64,000 bases of DNA from Microbacterium sp. Root166 (GTDB taxonomy: Bacteria > Actinomycetota > Actinomycetes > Actinomycetales > Microbacteriaceae). The notes under the pieces were generated by a model. The model did not search any database. It was given only the letters and a program-made list of their open reading frames with translations, and had not been told where the DNA came from. The number at the start of each line of letters is the position of its first letter. Position 1 is the stretch's first letter. This document shows positions 32,158 through 40,805 of the stretch, in pieces. Position numbers and translations under genes: made by a program. The DNA lies in assembly GCF_001427145.1 (NCBI RefSeq), contig NZ_LMGL01000003.1:62001-126000 (forward strand). The letters run 5' to 3'.

Positions 32158-34542
32158 ATGGCGACGAAGCCCCCGAAAGCCGACATCGACGAGACGCAGG
32201 TCCGCGTCACGAAGCCGAAGAAGACGGCGGTCGGCGTGCCCGCCGTGCTGCACGCGCTGCAGATCTCGCAGCAGCAGATGGGCGTCGGCCGCTCGGTGCA
32301 GACGCTGCTGCGCGTGAACCAGAAGGACGGCTTCGACTGCCCGGGCTGCGCGTGGCCCGAGGAGGACAAGCGGCACGTCGCCGAGTTCTGCGAGAACGGC
32401 GCGAAGGCGGTCGCCGAAGAGGCCACGCAGCGCCGGATCGGCCCGGAGTTCTTCGCCGCGCACTCGATCGACGAGCTGCGCGGGCACGATGACTGGTGGC
32501 TCGGCCAGCAGGGCCGGCTGACGCAGCCCGTCGTGCTCGACGAGGGCGCCACCCACTACCGGCCCATCTCGTGGGACGACGCGCTCGCCGAGATCGCGGC
32601 CGCGCTCGCCGCACTCGACGACCCGGACGAGGCGGTCTTCTACACCTCGGGCCGCACCTCCAATGAGGCCGCATTCCTCTACCAGCTGCTGGTGCGAGGC
32701 CTCGGCACCAACAACCTGCCGGACTGCTCGAACATGTGCCACGAGTCCTCGGGATCGGCGCTCACCGAGACCATCGGCATCGGCAAGGGCACCGTCTCGA
32801 TCGACGACATCCACGACGCCGACCTGCTCATCGTCGCGGGGCAGAACCCGGGCACGAACCACCCGCGCATGCTCTCCGCACTCGAGAAGGCGAAGTCGCG
32901 CGGCGCGACCATCATCGCGGTGAACCCGCTGCCCGAGGCCGGGCTCATCCGCTTCGAGAACCCGCAGACCGTCCGCGGCATGGCGCTCGGCGGCACCAAG
33001 CTCGCCGACCAGTTCGTGCAGATCCGCCTCGGCGGCGACCAGGCGCTGTTCCAGGCGATCGGCAAGCACCTGCTCGAGGCCGAAGCCCGGGAGGGCGGCG
33101 TCCTCGACCACGCCTTCATCGCCGAGCACACCAGCGGCTTCGAGGCCTACCGTCAGGCGATGTCGGATGCCGAATGGGCCGACCTCGTCGAAGCCACCGG
33201 AATCCCCGAAGCCCGGCTGCGCCAGGTCGGCGATGCCGTGAAGAGGTCGCGCGCGACCATCGTGTGCTGGGCGATGGGCCTCACCCAGCACAAGCACTCG
33301 GTGCCGATGCTGCGCGACGTCGTGAACGTGCTTCTGCTGCAGGGCAACATCGGCCGCGCCGGCGCCGGGGTCTGCCCGGTGCGCGGTCACTCCAACGTGC
33401 AAGGCGACCGCACCGTCGGCATCTACGAGAAGCCCTCGACGGCTTTCCTCGATGCGCTCGAGGCCGAGTTCGCCTTCGCGCCGCCCCGTGAGCACGGCTT
33501 CGACACCGTGCAGTCGATCCGCGCCATGCGCGACGGCCGCGTGCGGTTCTTCATGGGCATGGGCGGCAACTTCGTCTCGGCGACTCCCGACACCGCCGTC
33601 GTCGAGGCGGCCATCGCACGCATCGACCTGAGCGTGCAGGTGTCGACCAAGCTCAACCGCTCGCACGTGGTCACCGGGAGGCGCGCGATCATCCTGCCGA
33701 CGCTCGGCCGCACCGACCGCGACCGCCGCGGCGGCCGGGAGCAGCGGGTCACCGTCGAGGACTCGATGGGCGCCGTGCACTCCTCGCGCGGCCGCCTCGC
33801 GCCGCCGTCGGACGACCTCCTCAGCGAGGTCGCGATCGTGGCGCGGCTGTGCGGCCTGCTGTTCGCAGAAGCGGGTGCCGCGGCATCCGCATCCGGACCT
33901 GCCGAGCTCGCGCGACCCAATGCTCCGCGCGCGGACTGGGCCGCGCTCGAGGCCGACTACGCGCTCATCCGCTCGCACATCGAGGCGGTGGTCCCGGGCT
34001 TCGACGACTTCGAGCGGCGCGTCGACAAGGGCGGCACCCTCCGGCTGCCCAACGGCCCGCGCGACGAGCGCCGCTTCGCCACCGTCGACGGCAAGGCCCG
34101 GTTCACCGTGAACGAGCTCGAGTACCCGCGCATCCCGGCCGGACGCCTGCTGCTGCAGACGCTGCGCTCGCACGACCAGTACAACACCACGATCTACGGC
34201 AAGGACGACCGCTATCGCGGGATCCACGGCGGGCGCCGCGTGGTGATGGTGAACGCCGCCGACATCACGGCGCTCGGGTTCGAGGACGGCGAGATCGTCG
34301 ACCTGGTGTCGGAGTGGGCCGGCCCGGACGGGGTGCAGGAGCGGCGGGCCGAGGAGTTCCGCATCGTCGCCTACCCGACCCCGCGGGGGAACGCCGCCGC
34401 GTACTACCCCGAGACCAACGTGCTCGTGCCGCTGGACTCGGTCGCCGACGTCAGTGGCACGCCGACCTCGAAGTCGGTGGTCGTGCGCCTCGAGCGGCGG
34501 CGGCATCCCTCGCCTGGCGCCGTGTCTAGGCTGGACGCATGA
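32158..34542 (+). CDS. FdhF/YdeP-family molybdopterin oxidoreductase
   Basis: 794 residues, the DMSO-reductase-family catalytic subunit of the YdeP type. N-terminal cysteines C61, C64 and C78 (DCPGCAWP, AEFCENG) suggest an Fe-S site. Cys194-His195 in SNMCHESSG align with the Sec/Cys-His pair of formate dehydrogenase H, so Cys194 is the likely Mo ligand. The C-terminal cap (LRSHDQYNTTIYG) binds the second pterin. No electron-transfer subunits are adjacent. fdhD lies at 48632. The substrate of YdeP-type enzymes is not settled. It has a leaderless-type promoter (TAGCCT 6 nt before ATG) and overlaps mogA by ATGA. Confidence 0.93.
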   Translation: MATKPPKADIDETQVRVTKPKKTAVGVPAVLHALQISQQQMGVGRSVQTLLRVNQKDGFDCPGCAWPEEDKRHVAEFCENGAKAVAEEATQRRIGPEFFAAHSIDELRGHDDWWLGQQGRLTQPVVLDEGATHYRPISWDDALAEIAAALAALDDPDEAVFYTSGRTSNEAAFLYQLLVRGLGTNNLPDCSNMCHESSGSALTETIGIGKGTVSIDDIHDADLLIVAGQNPGTNHPRMLSALEKAKSRGATIIAVNPLPEAGLIRFENPQTVRGMALGGTKLADQFVQIRLGGDQALFQAIGKHLLEAEAREGGVLDHAFIAEHTSGFEAYRQAMSDAEWADLVEATGIPEARLRQVGDAVKRSRATIVCWAMGLTQHKHSVPMLRDVVNVLLLQGNIGRAGAGVCPVRGHSNVQGDRTVGIYEKPSTAFLDALEAEFAFAPPREHGFDTVQSIRAMRDGRVRFFMGMGGNFVSATPDTAVVEAAIARIDLSVQVSTKLNRSHVVTGRRAIILPTLGRTDRDRRGGREQRVTVEDSMGAVHSSRGRLAPPSDDLLSEVAIVARLCGLLFAEAGAAASASGPAELARPNAPRADWAALEADYALIRSHIEAVVPGFDDFERRVDKGGTLRLPNGPRDERRFATVDGKARFTVNELEYPRIPAGRLLLQTLRSHDQYNTTIYGKDDRYRGIHGGRRVVMVNAADITALGFEDGEIVDLVSEWAGPDGVQERRAEEFRIVAYPTPRGNAAAYYPETNVLVPLDSVADVSGTPTSKSVVVRLERRRHPSPGAVSRLDA

Positions 34543-35018
34543 CCCGCGCCGCCGTCATCACGGTCTCCGACCGCTCGTCCGCGGGCGAGCGCGCCGACGC
34601 CAGCGGCGCCATCGCCGTCGACGCGCTGCGCACGGCCGGCTTCGACTGCGCCGACCCGGTCGTGGTGCCCGACGGCGCCGACAGCGTCGAGCGGGCGCTG
34701 CAGGCCGAGATCGTCGCCGGTGTGAAGCTCATCGTCACCACGGGCGGCACCGGTGTCGCGCCGCGCGACCAGACGCCCGAGGGAACCCTGCGCGTCATCA
34801 CCCGCGAGATCGCCGGCATCGCTGAGGAGCTCCGCCGTCGCGGCGTCGCAGAGAAGCCCGCCGCGATGCTCACGCGGGGCGTCGCGGGCGTCGTCGACCC
34901 GCACGGCGTGCTCGTCGTGAACCTTCCGGGTTCGCCGAAGGCCGTGGCCTCCGGTATGCCCGTCATCGTCTCGGTCGCGGGCCACGTGCTGGATCAGCTC
35001 GGCGGGGCGGACCACTGA
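34539..35018 (+). CDS. mogA: Molybdopterin adenylyltransferase MogA/MoaB family
   Basis: 159 residues. It transfers AMP to molybdopterin before Mo insertion. Motifs: VSDRSSAGERAD, VTTGGTGVAPRDQTPE and NLPGSPKAV. ATG overlaps the stop of the oxidoreductase gene (ATGA), and a TAGGCT 6 nt upstream may also give a separate leaderless transcript. It is followed directly by moaE (TGATG). MogA and MoaB cannot be separated from sequence alone. Confidence 0.93.
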   Translation: MTRAAVITVSDRSSAGERADASGAIAVDALRTAGFDCADPVVVPDGADSVERALQAEIVAGVKLIVTTGGTGVAPRDQTPEGTLRVITREIAGIAEELRRRGVAEKPAAMLTRGVAGVVDPHGVLVVNLPGSPKAVASGMPVIVSVAGHVLDQLGGADH

Positions 35019-35446
35019 TGCCGGCCGTGCGCCTGGCCGCCATCAGCGCTGAGCCCCTGTCGCTGGACGCGCATCTGGCGGCCGTCGACGACGCCTCCGC
35101 CGGCGCCGTGACGACGTTCGTCGGCCGCGTCCGTGACCATGATCCGGATGCCGCGACCCGCGTCGTCGCGCTCGAGTACTCCGCGCATCCCGACGCCGAA
35201 GCCGCCCTGCGTCGCATCGCCGAAGCCGCGGCCGGCGACACCGGCGCCATCGTCGCGGTGTCTCACCGCGTCGGCCGGCTCGGCGTCGGCGACGCGGCCG
35301 TGGTGATCGCCGTCGCCTCCGCACACCGGGCCGTGGCCTTCGAGGTCTGCCGGGCCGTGATCGAGACCATCAAGACCGAGCTCCCCGTGTGGAAGCGTCA
35401 GATCGAGGCCGACGGCACGTCCACCTGGCTGGGCCTCGGCGGCTGA
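35018..35446 (+). CDS. moaE: Molybdopterin synthase catalytic subunit MoaE
   Basis: 142 residues. MoaE forms the MoaD2-MoaE2 enzyme that converts cyclic pyranopterin monophosphate to molybdopterin. Motifs: GAVTTFVGRVRDHD, LEYSAHPDAEA, VAVSHRVGRLGVGDAAV and the Lys-rich active-site end ETIKTELPVWKRQ. The last ten codons, stop and the following hairpin are duplicated in tandem (35414-35514). Overlaps mogA by one base. Confidence 0.95.
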   Translation: MPAVRLAAISAEPLSLDAHLAAVDDASAGAVTTFVGRVRDHDPDAATRVVALEYSAHPDAEAALRRIAEAAAGDTGAIVAVSHRVGRLGVGDAAVVIAVASAHRAVAFEVCRAVIETIKTELPVWKRQIEADGTSTWLGLGG

Positions 35447-35514
35447 GCCGGCCTTAGCCGCCGAGGCACGTCCACCTGGCTGGGCCTCGGCGGCTGAGCC
35501 GGCCTTAGCCGCCG
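35414..35514. repeat. 51-bp tandem duplication at the moaE/moaD junction
   Basis: Bases 35414-35463 are repeated without mismatch at 35465-35514 (period 51 bp). Each copy holds the end of moaE with its TGA, a hairpin stem and the TTA that is the moaD stop in the opposite direction. moaE uses the first copy and moaD the second. Confidence 0.95.
35437..35463. terminator. Bidirectional terminator hairpin, copy 1 (copy 2 at 35488-35514)
   Basis: CGGCGGCTGAG (35437-35447), loop CCGGC, CTTAGCCGCCG (35453-35463): 11 bp with one G-T pair. The TGA of moaE and a TTA stop complement lie in opposite arms. The tandem duplication has doubled it. Confidence 0.7.
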
Positions 35515-35738
35515 GCGAAGGGCGGCAGCACGTCGACGAGGTCGTCCTCGCCGAGCACCGTGGCGTCGTCGACGCGCGCGCCCCCGACGAGCACCGCGCA
35601 CCTGGGCAGGATCGGGCCGAGGCCGGAGTGCTCGGCGCTGACGGCGCGGCGAAGATCGCCGAGCGTGGTCTCAATGCGCCGCTCGGTGTCGCGGCCCGCG
35701 GCCTCCTGGGCCGCGGCGAAGTAGCGGACGACCGGCAC
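35505..35738 (-). CDS. moaD: Molybdopterin synthase sulfur carrier subunit MoaD
   Basis: 77 residues with the ubiquitin-like fold and the essential C-terminal Gly-Gly (PPFAGG) that is adenylated by MoeB and thiocarboxylated. Begins VPVVRYFAAAQEAAGR from a GTG whose first base is the last base of the upstream TAG stop. It is the last gene of the leftward moeB-moeA-moaC-mobA-DUF6457-moaD operon. Confidence 0.93.
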   Translation of the reverse strand: MPVVRYFAAAQEAAGRDTERRIETTLGDLRRAVSAEHSGLGPILPRCAVLVGGARVDDATVLGEDDLVDVLPPFAGG

Positions 35739-36007
35739 TAGTCCTCCCAGGCGGCGGCGAGGGCGGCGACGGCCTCGAGGGCCTCGGTGATGGCGGCGGG
35801 GTCGGTGCCGGCGCGGCCGGCGACGAGTCCTGCGACGAAGGCGCCGAGCGGCGCGGCCGGGCGCGCGACGCCGTTCGCGACGTCGCGGGTGGCGTCGAGG
35901 ACGGCGGCCACGGGGACGTCGTCCTCCGCGAGATCGAACCGCTGCCGGAGCGTGGCCGCCCAGGCGTCGAGGGCCTCCGGAGGAAGTGTGCGTGACTGCT
36001 CGCTCAT
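35738..36007 (-). CDS. DUF6457 small protein
   Basis: 89 residues, acidic and Ala-rich helical (LDAWAATLRQRFDL; LDATRDVANGVARPAAPLG). This small family occurs beside or fused to MobA in actinobacteria (from general knowledge). The start overlaps the mobA stop as ATGA and the end overlaps moaD, so it is made together with both. A role in Mo cofactor handling is inferred from position only. Confidence 0.8.
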   Translation of the reverse strand: MSEQSRTLPPEALDAWAATLRQRFDLAEDDVPVAAVLDATRDVANGVARPAAPLGAFVAGLVAGRAGTDPAAITEALEAVAALAAAWED

Positions 36008-36657
36008 GACTGCTCCTCTGTCTCGCCGGCGGCGCGGGCGCGGGCCTGTTCCAGATCCTGCCATGTGTCGACGTCTCGGGTGAGGTCGTCGGGTGCGGCG
36101 ATCACCGTGATCGCGAGATCGGCGAGCAGTGCGCGCACCGGGGCGTCGCGACCCCGGTCGGGGAGAGCGGATGCCGCGGCCCGCAGCGCCCGCGTGCGGT
36201 ACACGCCGGTGAGCCATTGCGGCCTGCTCGAGGCGTCGCCGAGGCACAGACCGTCGGCGTCGGAGGGGAGGAGCACGATATCGGCCAGCAGTCGGCGCAC
36301 CGCCGCGCCGGCGGCAGGGAGATCGCAGGCCAGCAGCAGCGTCCATTCGGGGTCGGGCGTCCCCGCGCTGACCTCGTCCTGCAGCGCCGCCACGACGGCG
36401 GCCGCGGGACCTCCGAACGGCGGATCCTCGCGCACCCAGGTGACGTCCGCGACGTGCTCGGCGGGTGGACCGACGACGGTGATCGGATGTGCGCCCGCTT
36501 CGGATGCCGCGCCCACCGCGGCGTCGAGGAGCGTGCGCCCGCCGACCTCGAACAGCGGCTTGGCCGCGCCGTCCACACGGGTCGCGCGGCCGCCGGCGAG
36601 CAGGATCGCGCCCAGCGTGCCGGCCGGGGCGGAGTGCGAGGAGCGGAGTCCGGTCAT
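36004..36657 (-). CDS. mobA: Molybdenum cofactor guanylyltransferase MobA
   Basis: 217 residues of the NTP-transferase fold with LLAGGRATRVDGAAKPL (nucleotide-binding G-rich loop and Lys) and a LACDLP metal motif (LLLACDLPAAG). It would convert Mo-molybdopterin to the guanine dinucleotide form needed by DMSO-reductase-family enzymes such as the one at 32158. The usual R-M-G of the loop is replaced by R-V-D-G-A-A-K, so a related nucleotide specificity is possible. It lies 9 nt after moaC. Confidence 0.88.
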   Translation of the reverse strand: MTGLRSSHSAPAGTLGAILLAGGRATRVDGAAKPLFEVGGRTLLDAAVGAASEAGAHPITVVGPPAEHVADVTWVREDPPFGGPAAAVVAALQDEVSAGTPDPEWTLLLACDLPAAGAAVRRLLADIVLLPSDADGLCLGDASSRPQWLTGVYRTRALRAAASALPDRGRDAPVRALLADLAITVIAAPDDLTRDVDTWQDLEQARARAAGETEEQS

Positions 36658-36666
36658 GGCCCGGGT

Positions 36667-37143
36667 TCAGTCCTCGTCGGGACGGTGCCAGTCACCGCTC
36701 TTGCCACCGGTCTTGGCGATGATCCGGACGTTCTCGATGGAGGTCGCCTTGTCGAGGCCCTTCACCATGTCGACGATCGCGAGGCCGGCGACGGCCACGG
36801 CGGTCAGCGCCTCCATCTCGACGCCGGTGCGGTCGGCGGTGCGGACGGTCGCCTCGACGGCGACACCGTCGTCCTCGATCGCGAGGTCGACAACGGCGCC
36901 GTGCACGCCGATGACGTGGGCCAGGGGCAGCAGCTCGGGGGTGCGCTTCGCGGCCTGAATCCCGGCGATGCGGGCAACCGCGATCACATCGCCCTTCGGC
37001 GTGGTGCCGTCGCGCAGTGCGGCGACCACTTCAACCGAGCACCGCACGAAGCCGCGGGCGGTCGCCGACCGGACGGTGGGCTGCTTGTCGGTCACGTCGA
37101 CCATACGAGCGTGACCGGCGTCGTCGAGGTGGGTGAAGCTCAT
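36667..37143 (-). CDS. moaC: Cyclic pyranopterin monophosphate synthase MoaC
   Basis: 158 residues. MoaC acts after MoaA to form cyclic pyranopterin monophosphate. Motifs: MVDVTDKQPTVRSATARG, KGDVIAVARIAGIQAAKRT, LPLAHVIG, VEMEALTAVAVA and GKSGDWHRP at the end. The ATG overlaps the moeA stop by 4 nt. Confidence 0.96.
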   Translation of the reverse strand: MSFTHLDDAGHARMVDVTDKQPTVRSATARGFVRCSVEVVAALRDGTTPKGDVIAVARIAGIQAAKRTPELLPLAHVIGVHGAVVDLAIEDDGVAVEATVRTADRTGVEMEALTAVAVAGLAIVDMVKGLDKATSIENVRIIAKTGGKSGDWHRPDED

Positions 37144-38378
37144 GAGATCAGCATGACATCGACGAGATCGCCCGGCTCGACCGTCTCGACGGCGGCGGGG
37201 ACGACGGCATAGGCCTCCGCACGCCCGAGGCCGCCGGCGAGGTGGGAGCCGCCGCGGGTCGCGGGCACCACGGTCCAGCGCGCCGGGTCGGACCGGTCGA
37301 TGACGATCGGCAGGTACTGCGTCCGCCCCGGCGGTGTCCGCCACCCCGCGGCTGCGGGCAGGACGATCGCGGGCCGGTCGATGCTCGCGCGCCCCTGCAT
37401 GCGCAGCAGAGCCGGGCGCACGAAGGCCTCGAACGAGACGGCGGCGCTGACGGGATTGCCGGGCAGGCCGAACAGCAAGGTGCCAGCGGGAGATCGGCCG
37501 AAGCCCTGCGGCTTGCCCGGCTGCATGCGGACCTTCGTGAAGGCCATCGCGTCGCCGAGGGTGTTCTTGACGACCTCGTACGCCCCGGCGCTCACTCCGC
37601 CCGAGAACACGACGACGTCGGCACCGAGCAGCTCGGCCGCGGCGATGGCCTCGCGTGGTCCGTCGCCGGCATCGGGCACGCTCACTCGAAGCACCACCTC
37701 GCCTCCGGCGTCCGCCACCAGCCCTGCCAGGAGCTCGCTGTTGGACTCGGGGATCTGGCCGTGCTCGAGGGGAGTGCCCGGTGCCACCAGCTCCGAGCCG
37801 GTCGAGACGACCGCGACCCTCGGCATCCGGCTGACGGTCACCTCCGCGACTCCGGCGGCCGCTGCGGCGGCCAGCTGCCACGAGCCCAGCACCACGCCGG
37901 CGGGCAGCAGCTCGTCGCCGGTGCGCGCATCCTCGCCACGGCGGCGGACGTGCGCTCCGGGTCCGCGCGGCGCGCGGAGCACCGCGATGCGGTCCAGTGA
38001 GTCGTCGAGGCCGCCCGCGGTGTCCTCGAACGGCACGATCGCGGTCGCATCGGTCGGCACCGGCGCGCCGGTCATGATTCGCGCCGCCTCGCCTGCGGCG
38101 AGTGGCGGATCGTCGCCGGTTCCCGCGGGCAGATCGGCGACGACCCGGAGCGTCGCCGGGGCGGCGGCAGAGGCATCCGCCACGTCCTCGAGGCGCACCG
38201 CGAACCCGTCCATCGCGGAATTGTCGAAGACCGGGATGTCGACCGCGGCCCGCACCGGCTCGCGCAGCGTGCGTCCGCGCGCCGCCGCGACCGGCACGGT
38301 CGCCGACTCGAGCTCGGTGACGGCACGCAGCACGACAGCCAGGTGCTCGGCGATCTCGATGAGGCCGTCGCCGCTCAC
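37140..38378 (-). CDS. moeA: Molybdopterin molybdenumtransferase MoeA
   Basis: 412 residues from a GTG that overlaps the upstream stop (GTGA). MoeA inserts molybdate into adenylated molybdopterin. Motifs: PVFDNSAMDGFAVR, RIMTGAPVPTDATAIVP, VVSTGSELVAPG, FSGGVSAGAYE and GLPGNPVSAAVSFE. Domain order (II/I/III/IV) is complete. Partner of MogA at 34539. Confidence 0.95.
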   Translation of the reverse strand: MSGDGLIEIAEHLAVVLRAVTELESATVPVAAARGRTLREPVRAAVDIPVFDNSAMDGFAVRLEDVADASAAAPATLRVVADLPAGTGDDPPLAAGEAARIMTGAPVPTDATAIVPFEDTAGGLDDSLDRIAVLRAPRGPGAHVRRRGEDARTGDELLPAGVVLGSWQLAAAAAAGVAEVTVSRMPRVAVVSTGSELVAPGTPLEHGQIPESNSELLAGLVADAGGEVVLRVSVPDAGDGPREAIAAAELLGADVVVFSGGVSAGAYEVVKNTLGDAMAFTKVRMQPGKPQGFGRSPAGTLLFGLPGNPVSAAVSFEAFVRPALLRMQGRASIDRPAIVLPAAAGWRTPPGRTQYLPIVIDRSDPARWTVVPATRGGSHLAGGLGRAEAYAVVPAAVETVEPGDLVDVMLIS

Positions 38379-39493
38379 GCGTCCACCCGGGCCGCGGACT
38401 CCGCCGTCCACGCGTCCATACCGCCCGCGAGCACGGCGGCGTCGACGCCGGCCGCGCGCAGGGCGCGTGCCGCGCGGTCCGCTCGCACCCCCACCTGGCA
38501 GACCACGATGACGGGACCGGCGCCGGCCAGTGCAGGCTCGGCGAGCAGCCGTCCGAGCGGCAGCTCGACAGCGCCGGGGATCACCCCTCGAGCGGTCTCA
38601 TGCGGCTCGCGGACGTCGATCAGGGTCGCTCCGCCGGCCAGCGCAGCCCGGGTCGCGTCGGCGTCCAGATGCGGAACGTCTGCGGCAGCGGGCGGGGCCG
38701 ACACGCGCACCGCGGGCGCAGGCGCCGTCGCGGGTCGCAGCGGGACCTCGTCGGTGCGTCCGCGCAGCGCGTCGATCACGACGACGCGGCCGAGCAGCGG
38801 CTCACCGACGCCGGTGATGAGCTTGACGGCCTCGGTCGCGAGCAGCGCGCCGACCTGCAGGCACAGCGAGCCGAGCACGCCGACCTGCGCGCAGGTGGGC
38901 ACGTCCCCGACCGTCGACGTCGGATACAGATCGCTCAGCCGCACTGGCGCGATTCCCGCGGGCGGCGCCGACCAGAACACCGTCGCCTGTGCGTGGAACT
39001 CCTGCACGACCCCCCATACGAGAGGCACCCCGAGCTGCTCGCAGGCGGCGGCCACGGCATCCCGGGTCTCGAAGGTGTCGGTGCCGTCCACGACGACGTG
39101 CGCGCCCGCCAGGAGCTCGGCGGCGTTGTCGGGGGTCAGCCGCACGGCCACCGGACGCACGACGGTCCCGGGGGACAGGTCGCCCGCGACGCGTACGGCG
39201 GAGTCGACCTTGGGTCGCCCCACATCGGCCACGCGGTGCATCACCTGGCGCTGCAGATTGGATGCCTCGACCTCGTCGTCGTCGATGACCGTGAGCGTTC
39301 CGACGCCCGCTGCCGCGAGAGCGAGGACCGTCGGGGACCCGAGGCCTCCCGCGCCGACGACCGCCACGTGCGCGGCCGCCAGCCGGCGCTGCGCGATGTC
39401 GCCGAATCCCGCGAGGGCGACGTGCCGCGCCGTCCGCGTGCGCTCGGCGTCGTCGAGGGTTTCGACGGGCGCGACGAGCGGGGGAAAGGGCAT
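38375..39493 (-). CDS. moeZ: MoeB/ThiF-type adenylyltransferase with C-terminal rhodanese domain (MoeZ-like)
   Basis: 372 residues. The E1-like domain (about 1-255) has the ATP loop GAGGLGSP and NLQRQV and activates the MoaD C-terminus. The rhodanese domain (about 275-372) has the active-site loop CQVGVR and would supply sulfur. The C-x2-C zinc pairs usual in MoeB are not evident (DLYPTSTVGDVPTCAQVG keeps only the later Cys). TACCCT lies 6 nt before the ATG (39500-39505 on the complement), a leaderless-type start. It heads the leftward Moco operon. Confidence 0.9.
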   Translation of the reverse strand: MPFPPLVAPVETLDDAERTRTARHVALAGFGDIAQRRLAAAHVAVVGAGGLGSPTVLALAAAGVGTLTVIDDDEVEASNLQRQVMHRVADVGRPKVDSAVRVAGDLSPGTVVRPVAVRLTPDNAAELLAGAHVVVDGTDTFETRDAVAAACEQLGVPLVWGVVQEFHAQATVFWSAPPAGIAPVRLSDLYPTSTVGDVPTCAQVGVLGSLCLQVGALLATEAVKLITGVGEPLLGRVVVIDALRGRTDEVPLRPATAPAPAVRVSAPPAAADVPHLDADATRAALAGGATLIDVREPHETARGVIPGAVELPLGRLLAEPALAGAGPVIVVCQVGVRADRAARALRAAGVDAAVLAGGMDAWTAESAARVDA

Positions 39494-39612
39494 GGCTCCA
39501 GGGTATCCGCGCGAGAGCACGGGCGGCCGGGCTCGCGACACGGCCGGAAGCAGACGCAGATGCGGCTGATGAGCACTGGAATCTCCGCTGACGCGGGTGC
39601 TAGCGTGCCACT

Positions 39613-40005
39613 ATGCCCGCCTACAAGGTTTCCGAAGCCGCCCGCCTGCTCGGGGTGAGCGACGACACCGTGCGTCGCTGGATCGATGCGAGCGCCCTCG
39701 AGACCACCGGTGAGTCGCCGGTGATGATCCCGGGCGCCGCGCTCGCGGCACGGGCGGTCGAGCTGGCGGCATCCGCCGCGGCAGCGCCCGACGTGCTCTC
39801 GAGCGCGCGCAACCGCTTCGTCGGACTCGTCACCCGCGTGCAGCGCGACGGACTCATGGCGCAGGTCGACATCCAGGCGGGGCCCCACCGGGTCGTCTCG
39901 CTGCTGTCCGCCGAGGCCGTGGACGAACTCGGCCTCGAGGTGGGGTCTCTCGCGGCGGCGGTCGTCAAGGCGACCAACGTCATCATCGAAACGCCGAAGG
40001 GCTGA
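39613..40005 (+). CDS. HTH-TOBE protein (molybdate-responsive regulator or Mo store)
   Basis: 130 residues. The first ~45 are a MerR/excisionase-like helix-turn-helix (YKVSEAARLLGVSDDTVRRW, residues 4-23). Residues about 65-128 are a Mop/TOBE domain (SARNRFVGLVTRVQRDG; VVKATNVIIETPKG), which binds molybdate. It sits 2 nt upstream of modA in the same direction, so it is probably the molybdate sensor for modABC, taking the place of ModE. TAGCGT lies 6 nt before its ATG. Confidence 0.88.
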   Translation: MPAYKVSEAARLLGVSDDTVRRWIDASALETTGESPVMIPGAALAARAVELAASAAAAPDVLSSARNRFVGLVTRVQRDGLMAQVDIQAGPHRVVSLLSAEAVDELGLEVGSLAAAVVKATNVIIETPKG

Positions 40006-40007
40006 GG

Positions 40008-40805
40008 ATGCCGCGTCCCCGCGTTCCCGGGCGCCGCACGCGCGCCGTCCTCACGGCATCGCTCGTGCTGCCGCTGATCGCGGGCTGCGCTGCCGGAGGG
40101 GTTGCCGCGAGGTCGGGGACCGCCGCCGACCCGAGCGGACCCCTGACCGTCTTCGCTGCGGCCTCACTGCGCGGAGCGTTCGACGAGCTCGCGGTCGAGT
40201 TCGAGCAGCGGCATCCCTCCGTGGACGTGCGTCCGATCTCGTACGACGGCTCCAGCACGCTGGCGACCCAGCTGATCGAAGGGGCGCCGGCGGACGTGTT
40301 CGCCTCCGCCGACGAGCAGACCATGGATGCGGTCGTGGCGGCGGGTCTCGCCGCGCCGGCCGAGGTGTTCGCCACGAACACCCTCGTGATCGTCGTGCCC
40401 GCGACGGGCGGAGGAACGATCGAGACGCTCGACGACCTCGCCGACCCGAGTCTGACCGTCGTGCTGTGCGCTCCGGCCGTGCCGTGCGGCGCGGCATCCG
40501 GAACGCTCCTCGATGCTGCCGGTGTGGCGGTCGAGCCGGCGAGCCTGGAGCAGAACGTGACCGCCGTGCTGACCAAGGTCGCGGCGGGCGAAGCCGACGC
40601 CGGGCTCGTCTACGCCACCGACGTGCGCGGTCGCGACGACGTCCGGGCCATCGTTCCGGCGGGGGCCGATCGCGTGGTCAACCGCTATCCGATCGCGGCA
40701 CTCGGCGAGGCCGCCAATCCCGAAGCCGCGGACGCCTTCGTGGCGTTCGTGCTCTCGGAGGCGGGCCGCGCCGTGCTCGACGACTTCGGATTCGGGGCGC
40801 CGTGA
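40008..40805 (+). CDS. modA: Molybdate ABC transporter binding lipoprotein ModA
   Basis: 265 residues. Lipoprotein signal with lipobox IAGC (residues about 23-26), then a ModA domain: TVFAAASLRGAFDELAVEFE, SYDGSSTLATQLIEGAPADVFASAD (given in two parts in the family: SSTLATQLIEGAPADV), VYATDV and NRYPIA. It captures molybdate or tungstate outside the cell. It is followed by modB with a GTGA overlap. Confidence 0.95.
   Translation: MPRPRVPGRRTRAVLTASLVLPLIAGCAAGGVAARSGTAADPSGPLTVFAAASLRGAFDELAVEFEQRHPSVDVRPISYDGSSTLATQLIEGAPADVFASADEQTMDAVVAAGLAAPAEVFATNTLVIVVPATGGGTIETLDDLADPSLTVVLCAPAVPCGAASGTLLDAAGVAVEPASLEQNVTAVLTKVAAGEADAGLVYATDVRGRDDVRAIVPAGADRVVNRYPIAALGEAANPEAADAFVAFVLSEAGRAVLDDFGFGAP

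Noticed and set aside
31729..34506. Very long minus-strand open frame (over 900 codons) opposite the HerA-like and FdhF-like genes
   Set aside because: Arg/Ala/Gly/His-rich composition typical of antisense frames in high-GC DNA, no domains, and it lies opposite two well-supported genes.
35398..35601. Small minus-strand frame created across the 51-bp duplication
   Set aside because: It only repeats antisense moaE sequence and has no coding signal of its own.
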